Positions 6,736 through 12,001 of a DNA stretch of 12,001 nucleotides are shown here, piece after piece. Every line of letters starts with the position of its first letter. Position 1 is the first letter of the stretch. This DNA comes from an uncultured Eubacteriales bacterium (GTDB taxonomy: Bacteria > Bacillota > Clostridia > Lachnospirales > Lachnospiraceae): contig CACZSO010000153.1 in assembly GCA_902783795.1 (NCBI GenBank), positions 1 to 12,001 of the forward strand, written 5' to 3'. The notes under the pieces are model-generated. The model was not told where the DNA came from. It saw only the letters and a program-made list of their open reading frames with translations, and made no database searches. A program made the translations under genes and the position numbers.

Positions 6736-7710
6736 TTATCCCAGCGCCAATAGCTGTTTATCCAGTTTTTCCAATGTTTCTCCGTCCATCCCGGGAAGCA
6801 TTCCGGACAGCTGGCGGATAGAAATGCTTTTCAGCATGGGGTTCTTTTCAGCGGTTTCGGTCAAAGCCGGCATGATCTCCTGAAGGATCTGGGATGCTGT
6901 TTCATTTTCCAGGATATCACCCAATGCTTTATCGATGCTGAACCTGCCGTAACGTCCGTCATTGACGCCATAGATGGTAAAATCACCCAACTTTTCATTC
7001 AGCCAGCGGACACTCATGGGGAACCATTCGCCGAAGACCGGATTAATGTTTGATGCACTGCCGTTAGAGGTAAGGCTTTTCGCGATGGAAAGACCATGCA
7101 CACCACTTCGGAAAATATGAAGCTCAAAATCCACGCCGGCCCGGTTAAGAGCCTCTGCAAAAGTTAAAAGATGCACCGGCGGCACCACCGTATCGTCCCG
7201 TGTCCCAAAGATAAAGGACGGCGGCGTGGTACTATCCACAGATTCCGGGATATCCGGACAATCTAACGCCCTTAAGTCACTGTGTACGATGCCCGGATAG
7301 CCTAACAGCAGCACGTCTGGCTTCTCTTCTGAATGAGTCACTTCTGCTGCCGCCAGATGACCTCCGCCGGAAAAACCGATCATGGCCACTTTCTTTGCAT
7401 CCACCCGGTAATCAGCAGCATGGGCACGGATATGTTTCAGTGCCATTTCTGCATCCTTCACCGGGTCATCGATCAGCGCATCCGGCTTTTTTGTTATGGT
7501 GGTATAATCCAGCACGAAGGCCTGATAACCCTCCGCAAAATAAGCCATAGCCACTGGTTCAGCCTCACGGTCTGAACAGAACCTGAAACCGCCGCCCGGC
7601 AGTACCAGCATGGCGGGGAAAACCTTTATATTGGCCATTTCCGGGCTGGTCTCATGAAGATACGCGGTCAATGTTGCGTAATCACTAAGGTTTATTCTGA
7701 TCAGTTCCAT
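6736..7710 (-). CDS. Alpha/beta hydrolase (BD-FAE-like esterase) with helical C-terminal extension
   Basis: The protein has 324 residues and no signal peptide. The oxyanion segment is 'LPGGGF' (37-42), a variant of HGGG. The nucleophile elbow is GFSGG with S114, the acid is D172 or D173 in 'GTRDD', and the His is H205 in 'GVHGLS'. This is a complete triad of the BD-FAE/acetyl-xylan-esterase-like group. After about residue 255 follows a 70-residue helical extension ('SIDKALGDILENETASQIL', then 'SISIRQLSGMLPGM'). Similar extensions, from memory, end various clostridial esterases and glycoside hydrolases; its role is unknown. Start: ATG with AAGGAGG 7 nt upstream, the SD overlapping the stop codon of the PARG-ARH gene, so the two genes are tightly coupled (12-nt gap). 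The substrate is unknown; carbohydrate esters are usual for the family, but the operon context leaves ADP-ribose esters open. Confidence 0.87.
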   Translation of the reverse strand: MELIRINLSDYATLTAYLHETSPEMANIKVFPAMLVLPGGGFRFCSDREAEPVAMAYFAEGYQAFVLDYTTITKKPDALIDDPVKDAEMALKHIRAHAADYRVDAKKVAMIGFSGGGHLAAAEVTHSEEKPDVLLLGYPGIVHSDLRALDCPDIPESVDSTTPPSFIFGTRDDTVVPPVHLLTFAEALNRAGVDFELHIFRSGVHGLSIAKSLTSNGSASNINPVFGEWFPMSVRWLNEKLGDFTIYGVNDGRYGRFSIDKALGDILENETASQILQEIMPALTETAEKNPMLKSISIRQLSGMLPGMDGETLEKLDKQLLALG

Positions 7711-7722
7711 AAACGATCCTCC

Positions 7723-9795
7723 TTAAATAGATTCTGGCCGGTGCATGTGTATGTACTTTGCCTCCCATTGCGGATCTCTGTAAGCACTATACTCACTCAT
7801 CTGGCATCCATGGCAAAGGTCATCTGCGATTTCAAGGATCACATCAGAGAGTTCCAGATCTTTTTTCCACTGCTCGTCAATGGCCCCATATCCTAAGAGG
7901 GCTCCCAGAATATTCCCAGTCACAGCGCCGGTAGAATCACTGTCACCCTTGTGATTGACAGCGGCAATGATTCCGGCAGAGAAATCATCCTGATGACGAA
8001 GCGCACAATACAGGGAAATGCCAAGGGTCTCTTCTGCGACCCAACCCTCACCTAACTGATGGATATTGTCAAGATCGCTCTGATCATTTTCAGAGAGGTC
8101 CACCGCACAGTCAATGACCGCCATGAGTTCCGGAAGATGCTTATCTCCGGCAAAGATCTTCGCTGCAATATCCTCTGCCTCTGTCACGATCTCTTTCAGG
8201 GACATGATCTTCCCTTCTGGAGGAAAAACGATGCGGTTAAGGATGTGGGTGAGGACGGCTGCCGGCATATATCCCAGGGAATTTCCATGGGTGATCGCGG
8301 CAAGCTGGGCGCCTTCCATGTCCAGCGTTTCAATGTCATACTTCTTATGATCTGCCGCAAGGGGGGCCACCCGCATGATCCCGCCGCAGCCTTTGCTGTT
8401 ATTCCGTTTTGCCTCTACATAATCATCGTATTCTGTTCCTTCCCGAAGGGCAGAAATACAGGTATTTCCCGGTGCACGTCTGGAATACAGTTCCGGCACA
8501 TCCAGAAGCCAGGAATAGCCGCCGGCATCAGTATAACGGTCATGCCGGTTGACTTCTGAAAAAGAAGACTGCTGCGTTTTAAACCAGTCCTTATAAGCCT
8601 TGACGACATATGCCCTCGGCTTACCCTGGATGCCGCGCATGGCGCCCCGGGTATCGCCCACCAGAAGGCCGTTTGCCGTAAACAGGCTCATCTGAGTATC
8701 ATCGGAAATAAGGGCTTTCCCTGTTTCCGAGTCCTTTTCGAAGGCGGTAATCCCCTTTGACCCAAACATAGAAAAGATTCCTTCTTCATCCAGGAATTCC
8801 ACAGGATACCCCAGTGCATCTCCCACAGCTCCGCCGTAAATGCATCCTCTTATGGCATCCAGATGGATCTCCGTCTCCTTTATGCTCTGAAGTGCACCGT
8901 CATATTCTTTCTGGTCTTTATCCCGGTAAAAATGTGCGAAATTCCGGGAAAACTCTTTAAAATTATACTGGTCGAAGGTATGGTCCAGGACTGCGAAGTC
9001 GATCCTTCGGAACATGTCACTTTCTTTCATACCGTCATAATCAAATTCCTTCAGTGCCTTATAGAAAAGATCAGAGACTGTCCGGGCATCGTTCCCGAAA
9101 GCACCACAGCCAAAAGCTCCCAGGACCAGATGCTTATAACCCAGGTATGCCGCCACTTTCAGCATGCCTGTGATGCGGTCATAAACCATCGTTTCATACT
9201 GGTTCTGTGTCAGTCCTTCCATGCCATTGCGAAGCATCGGGGCGGCACAGGTCATAACGGCAGTGAGAACGGTTTCCTCCAGGAGTTCTCCGTTCTCGTC
9301 CTTGATGATCTCCACCTGTGGATGGATCATCACCGCGTCAGATCCCATGAATGTATTCAAAGAACGATTATATTCATAATATGAGGCGGCCTTTGGTCCC
9401 TCCAGTGATATAAGCAGAGAGCTCTTCCTGCATAGGTCCTCTTCCTGGGCCTTGGCACCTCTCCTGACACCGCCGCCTTTATTTACAGGATTTGCCAGAT
9501 TCAGCACTAAAACCCGCTCATCCTTATCTGGATCCTGAAGCATTGCCGTACGTTTTCTGGCAAGGCTGAAAGAATCCATGTTTTCACAGTCGTAGCCGCA
9601 CCGGCCTATCACATGAATATGCTCAAAATCCTTATTTTTGCTGACCCTCTTTATATCTTCAGGGAGGAACACCAGGGCCTCTTCCATCTGATCTCTGGTC
9701 AGCTTTAGATGGACTCTTTTTCCGTCTTTTACATAATATCCCTGTTCCAGGACCGCCAATGTATCCTGGAGCATGGAAATATTGTCCTGTCTCAT
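7723..9795 (-). CDS. Fusion of microbial PARG (TIGR02452) and ADP-ribosylglycohydrolase (ARH/DraG)
   Basis: The protein has 690 residues and two catalytic modules. Residues about 1-280 form a TIGR02452/DUF2263-type macrodomain with the poly(ADP-ribose) glycohydrolase signature GGG-x7-QEE (G107-109, Q117-E118-E119), the 'NLANPVNKGGG' phosphate-loop lead-in and 'GAFGCGAFGND' (226-236). After a charged linker (about 285-312), residues 313-665 form an all-helical ARH fold: 'GCIYGGAVGDALGYPVEF', the metal-binding 'SDDTQM' (D365, D366, T367) and 'GDSDSTG' (D618, D620, T622), which hold two Mg2+ in DraG/ARH enzymes. Both active sites look intact. PARGs cut O-glycosidic bonds in ADP-ribose chains; ARHs release ADP-ribose from Arg, Ser or other acceptors. 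No signal peptide, so cytoplasmic. Start: ATG at 9793-9795 with GAGGT about 4 nt upstream. It follows the HD gene by 45 nt and precedes an esterase gene by 12 nt. Confidence 0.92.
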   Translation of the reverse strand: MRQDNISMLQDTLAVLEQGYYVKDGKRVHLKLTRDQMEEALVFLPEDIKRVSKNKDFEHIHVIGRCGYDCENMDSFSLARKRTAMLQDPDKDERVLVLNLANPVNKGGGVRRGAKAQEEDLCRKSSLLISLEGPKAASYYEYNRSLNTFMGSDAVMIHPQVEIIKDENGELLEETVLTAVMTCAAPMLRNGMEGLTQNQYETMVYDRITGMLKVAAYLGYKHLVLGAFGCGAFGNDARTVSDLFYKALKEFDYDGMKESDMFRRIDFAVLDHTFDQYNFKEFSRNFAHFYRDKDQKEYDGALQSIKETEIHLDAIRGCIYGGAVGDALGYPVEFLDEEGIFSMFGSKGITAFEKDSETGKALISDDTQMSLFTANGLLVGDTRGAMRGIQGKPRAYVVKAYKDWFKTQQSSFSEVNRHDRYTDAGGYSWLLDVPELYSRRAPGNTCISALREGTEYDDYVEAKRNNSKGCGGIMRVAPLAADHKKYDIETLDMEGAQLAAITHGNSLGYMPAAVLTHILNRIVFPPEGKIMSLKEIVTEAEDIAAKIFAGDKHLPELMAVIDCAVDLSENDQSDLDNIHQLGEGWVAEETLGISLYCALRHQDDFSAGIIAAVNHKGDSDSTGAVTGNILGALLGYGAIDEQWKKDLELSDVILEIADDLCHGCQMSEYSAYRDPQWEAKYIHMHRPESI

Positions 9796-9840
9796 GTTTA
9801 CCTCACAGATCGTCTTTAATATTCTTAGAGGTATCTTCCC

Positions 9841-10407
9841 TCAGGCTGTTCCCTGAAGTCCTATTTCCTCTGCATGGGGCCGCATGCCGTTTATGCAGAT
9901 CTCCGCCACTTCTGATACTTCCATGCCCAGCATTTCACAGCCTTTCCTGATAGTATCGCGGTCGCATTTGGCAGCGAACCTTTTATCCTTGAATTTCTTC
10001 ATAAAACTTTTTATTTCCAAGTCACTTATCCCGTTGGGCCGCATTCTGGCACAAGCCTGGATGATCCCGGTAAGCTCATCTACGGCAAACAGACTCTTTT
10101 CCATATTCGTCTCAGGCTTCACATCGGAACAGATCTCATAGCCATGACTCATGATGGCCCGTACATCTTCCTCGGAAACGCCTAAAGCCAGGAGCTCTTT
10201 TTCCGTATGCTGAAGATGCTCCTCCGGATACTTTTCATAATCAAAATCGTGAAGATATCCTACTGCTTTCCAATGTTCCGGGTCCTCTCCGAAATGCTTC
10301 GCCATAGCTTCCATTGCATAACAGACATTCAATGAATGGATGATCAGATGCTCTTCAGTTACCATATCCCGATTCAGTTCTTTTGCTTTTTCAAATGTTA
10401 ATTCCAT
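9841..10407 (-). CDS. HD-domain hydrolase
   Basis: The protein has 188 residues. The HD metal-binding set is visible: H24 ('LIIHSLNV'), H53-D54 ('YLHDFDYEKYPEEH'), H88 ('MSHGYE') and D110 ('FAVDELTG'). HD proteins are metal-dependent phosphohydrolases acting on nucleotides or similar compounds; this short HDIG-like type is widespread and mostly uncharacterised. Start choice: the frame is open upstream to a GTG at 10494, but the extra 29 residues look unconserved and have no ribosome binding site, whereas the ATG at 10405-10407 has AAAGGA 6 nt upstream. It is the first gene of the operon that continues into the PARG-ARH fusion 45 nt later, and is preceded by a leader of about 165 nt. A link to ADP-ribose or another nucleotide is suggested by context only. 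Confidence 0.85.
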   Translation of the reverse strand: MELTFEKAKELNRDMVTEEHLIIHSLNVCYAMEAMAKHFGEDPEHWKAVGYLHDFDYEKYPEEHLQHTEKELLALGVSEEDVRAIMSHGYEICSDVKPETNMEKSLFAVDELTGIIQACARMRPNGISDLEIKSFMKKFKDKRFAAKCDRDTIRKGCEMLGMEVSEVAEICINGMRPHAEEIGLQGTA

Positions 10408-10571
10408 TACAATTCCTTTATATCTTTCTTCGAACTTTAGGCCTGATCCCTGCTTTTCGGGCAGGCTCCCGATCCCTTCTTCTTTTATTGCCACAAGTCT
10501 GCCTTATCCGGATCACTGGCCCTTTTCTTATGTTTCTGTCTTATTTATACCTCATGCAGGAAACCCTGCAA
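10408..10571 (-). promoter_or_regulatory. Long 5' leader of the HD/PARG-ARH operon
   Basis: From the predicted transcription start near 10571 to the HD ATG at 10407 lie about 165 nt. The leader would open with a perfect 6-bp stem (10565-10570 with 10555-10560, loop of 4). Nearer the gene are mutually exclusive short stems: 10449-10453 with 10461-10465, or 10441-10445 with 10462-10466. No known riboswitch consensus was recognised. A weak in-frame GTG extension of the HD gene occupies 10408-10494. Confidence 0.35.
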
Positions 10572-10577
10572 TATAAA

Positions 10578-10606
10578 AGTATATCAGATAAAAAGCATAG
10601 ACACAA
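10578..10606 (-). promoter_or_regulatory. Promoter of the HD/PARG-ARH/esterase operon
   Basis: On the minus strand, TTGTGT (10601-10606) and TATACT (10578-10583) are spaced by exactly 17 bp, with TGA directly before the -10 box (extended -10). The -10 box matches 5 of 6 bases; the -35 box matches 3 of 6. It lies just after the terminator of the VOC gene, as expected for the first promoter of a new unit. Confidence 0.55.
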
Positions 10607-10611
10607 CTAAA

Positions 10612-10650
10612 TAAAAAGAAAGAGCCTTGACTTGTATTGTCAGGGCTCTT
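10612..10650 (-). terminator. Intrinsic terminator of the VOC gene
   Basis: An 11-bp stem with one G-U pair (10639-10649 with 10621-10631) and a 7-nt loop is followed on the minus strand by a T-rich stretch (about 10612-10620). It lies about 50 nt after the stop codon of the VOC-family gene and separates it from the HD operon promoter. Confidence 0.78.
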
Positions 10651-10659
10651 AAGCTATTG

Positions 10660-10695
10660 TCAGACCTTATGAGAACCTGAGTTTTCCAGGTCTGA
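10660..10695. repeat. 8-bp dyad in the VOC 3' untranslated region
   Basis: TCAGACCT (10660-10667) pairs with AGGTCTGA (10688-10695) across a 20-nt loop, between the VOC stop codon and its terminator. It could be an accessory stem of the 3' end of the transcript. No T-run follows. Confidence 0.3.
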
Positions 10696-10700
10696 TCCTG

Positions 10701-11129
10701 TTACTCCTCTAAGCTTTTAATGAATTTCATTTGAGGACTTTCTTCGCTAAGCTGCATAAGCTCTATCTTTATGCCATCCGGGTCATGAGTCCAGCATTGC
10801 CAGTTATTATCTCCCGCGAACTTAGGTGCATCATCCTGCGGCGCTCCGGTCTCCACCACTCTCTTCCATGCTTCCTGTATAACGTCAACTGCTACACACA
10901 TATGGAAAAAACCAATGTTGTCATTGCTATACGGAATCTCTTTTGTGGCACCATGAAACAGTTCTATAAACTGTCCCCCGCCGCCATAGAGATAGACGAT
11001 CCATGGTTCCTCATCCTCCCCGCGCCCGAGCTCAAATGCCTTTTTAAATCCCAACGAATTTTCATAAAAAGCAATCGTTTTTTTCAGATCCTTTACATTT
11101 AGTGCAACATGTCCGATTCCCTGTATCAT
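10701..11129 (-). CDS. VOC-superfamily (glyoxalase/bleomycin-resistance-like) metalloprotein
   Basis: The protein has 142 residues, the normal size of a single two-module VOC protein. It has two beta-alpha-beta-beta-beta units: 'GIGHVALNVKDLKKTIAFYE' opens the first and 'GFFHMCVAVDVIQEAWKRVV' the second. The four positions that bind metal in glyoxalase I-like enzymes are filled: H7, E56, H76 and E123. The end motif 'DPDGIKIELMQ' is also typical. The protein may be a lyase, isomerase or dioxygenase, or act in methylglyoxal or secondary-metabolite detoxification; the substrate is unknown. Start choice: ATG GAA ATG occurs at the 5' end; GGAGG lies only 1 nt before the first ATG but 7 nt before the second (11127-11129), so the second is preferred. 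It is flanked by its own terminator and is probably monocistronic or follows the AKR gene. Confidence 0.85.
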   Translation of the reverse strand: MIQGIGHVALNVKDLKKTIAFYENSLGFKKAFELGRGEDEEPWIVYLYGGGGQFIELFHGATKEIPYSNDNIGFFHMCVAVDVIQEAWKRVVETGAPQDDAPKFAGDNNWQCWTHDPDGIKIELMQLSEESPQMKFIKSLEE

Positions 11130-11186
11130 TTCCATACCTCCATAATAACCTTACCGGAAATCATCGATATAACTTGATTTCTCGCC

Positions 11187-11225
11187 ATCAGCAATTTCAC
11201 AATGGCTGCTAAATGTATTGCTGAT
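11187..11225. repeat. 9-bp inverted repeat upstream of the VOC gene
   Basis: ATCAGCAAT (11187-11195) is repeated inverted as ATTGCTGAT (11217-11225) with a 21-bp spacer, in the 173-bp gap between the aldo/keto reductase stop and the VOC start. No T-run follows, so it is more likely an operator-like dyad than a terminator. No convincing promoter was found in this gap. Confidence 0.3.
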
Positions 11226-11302
11226 CTATCATAACCATACCATATGTCAGCAGGTGAAAAAGCTCGGGATACCGTACAATGTCTGTACATTCAGAATGAT
11301 GA

Positions 11303-12001
11303 TCAGTCGAAATGTGCCGATACGTCCTTCAGGAAATTGATGATGGGCAGGTGCTGGGGGCAAACCTCCTCACACTGTCCGCAGCCAATACAATCAGCGG
11401 CTTTTCCCCGTGTGGCAGCCAGAGACGCATAATTCGTAAAGTTGACCGTCCAGCCTTTTTCGGCCAGATTCTCTCTCATATCTTCATTATACAGAGAGAA
11501 ATACTCGGGAATGGCTATATTCATAGGACAGCCTTCGGTACAGTAATGACAAGCCGTACAGGGCACGGTGATCTGGCTGTTGATGATATCAGCTACTTTA
11601 AAGCAAAGAGCTTTTTCTTCTTCGTTAAGGGGCTTAAACTCTGCCATATAACTTAAGTTATCTTCCATCTGGGAAAGAGACGACATTCCGGAAAGCACCA
11701 GCATCACATTCGGAAGGGACGCCGCAAAACGGATGGCCCAACTGGGGACGGAAAGTTCCAGCTGCTGTGCCTTGAACAGCGCTTCCGCTGCCGCAGGAAC
11801 ATTGGCCAATGTCCCGCCCTTTACCGGCTCCATCACGATGACCGGCTTGTTATACTTTTCACAGACCTCGTAGCAGGCGCGGCTCCTGATCCACTCACTT
11901 TCCCAGTCCAGATAGTTGATCTGCAGTTGGACAAATTCCATCTCCGGATGGTCATTCAGGATCTTTTCCAGAAGCTCCGGCTGATCGTGGAAGGAGAAGC
12001 C
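11303..12001 (-). CDS. Aldo/keto reductase with C-terminal 2x[4Fe-4S] ferredoxin domain (N-terminus outside window)
   Basis: The last 232 residues are visible; the frame runs open through the right edge, adding 20 residues before the first Met in the window ('GFSFHDQPELLEKILNDHPE'). 'FVQLQINYLDWE', 'PVIVMEPVKGGTLANV' and 'SGMSSLSQMEDNLSYM' are late strands and helices of the AKR TIM barrel, in the NADP-binding half. The C-terminal domain holds two ferredoxin motifs, CxxCxxCxxxCP (C148, C151, C154, C158) and CxxCxxCxxxCP (C204, C207, C210, C214). This architecture (COG1453 type) is common in anaerobic Firmicutes; family members are usually about 370-390 residues long, so roughly 40% is missing. 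The catalytic tetrad lies in the missing part. It is presumably a cytoplasmic oxidoreductase linking NAD(P)H and Fe-S electron flow. The substrate is unknown. Confidence 0.9.
   Translation of the reverse strand, partial: GFSFHDQPELLEKILNDHPEMEFVQLQINYLDWESEWIRSRACYEVCEKYNKPVIVMEPVKGGTLANVPAAAEALFKAQQLELSVPSWAIRFAASLPNVMLVLSGMSSLSQMEDNLSYMAEFKPLNEEEKALCFKVADIINSQITVPCTACHYCTEGCPMNIAIPEYFSLYNEDMRENLAEKGWTVNFTNYASLAATRGKAADCIGCGQCEEVCPQHLPIINFLKDVSAHFD

Noticed and set aside
8863..9384. 173-residue plus-strand frame within the PARG-ARH gene
   Set aside because: It is antisense to conserved catalytic sequence of both modules, shows no domain, and no promoter was seen for it.
10408..10494. 29-codon N-terminal extension of the HD protein from a GTG
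   Set aside because: No Shine-Dalgarno precedes the GTG, while the ATG at 10405-10407 has AAAGGA at good spacing; the extension looks unlike the HD family.
11265..11295. Repeated TGTAC/GTACA words between the AKR and VOC genes
   Set aside because: Only five-base repeats with irregular spacing; not distinguishable from chance.

Overview
The window looks like chromosomal DNA from a Gram-positive gut-type Firmicute, probably a Lachnospiraceae/Clostridia member. This rests on strong AAGGAGG-type ribosome binding sites, sigma-A-like promoters with extended -10 boxes, moderate GC, and the protein families present (Fe-S aldo/keto reductase, BD-FAE-like and CE1-like esterases, AlkD-type glycosylase, ADP-ribosylglycohydrolase). 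The genus is inference. All genes but one lie on the minus strand. No tRNA, rRNA, insertion sequence or CRISPR array was seen.

Layout. 1-259 (-): 5' part of an FMN-binding split-barrel (PPOX-like) protein, cut by the window edge. 345-1346 (-): a short radical SAM protein without a C-terminal SPASM cysteine cluster, with its own promoter. 1554-2585 (+): an unusual PAS domain fused to a CPBP/Rce1-like membrane domain, whose motifs look partly degenerate. It is the only plus-strand gene. Its end overlaps the end of the convergent gene 2517-3806 (-) by 69 bp; that gene carries a C-terminal restriction-endonuclease-like domain. 3915-4685 (-): a multi-pass membrane protein with two cysteine clusters. 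4707-5378 (-): an AlkD-type DNA alkylation repair protein. The last three genes read in the order AlkD, membrane protein, nuclease-like protein, from a promoter that overlaps the terminator of the upstream operon.

5441-10606 (-) is the core of the window and a well-delimited operon. A TTGTGT-17-TATACT promoter with a TGn extension gives a leader of about 165 nt that starts with a perfect hairpin. Four genes follow: an HD-domain hydrolase (9841-10407), a 690-residue fusion of a microbial PARG macrodomain with a DraG/ARH-type ADP-ribosylglycohydrolase (7723-9795), an alpha/beta hydrolase (6736-7710), and a CE1-like esterase with an N-terminal E-set domain (5519-6697). A textbook intrinsic terminator ends the operon at 5441-5474. 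Two unrelated ADP-ribose-removing folds in one polypeptide, co-transcribed with two serine esterases and an HD hydrolase, make the best candidate for an undescribed system. It may act in ADP-ribose or ADP-ribosyl-ester turnover. No ADP-ribosyltransferase is visible in the window.

10701-11129 (-) is a VOC-family (glyoxalase-like) protein with all four metal ligands and its own terminator. 11303-12001 (-) is the C-terminal part of an aldo/keto reductase with two [4Fe-4S] ferredoxin motifs; its start lies beyond the right edge.
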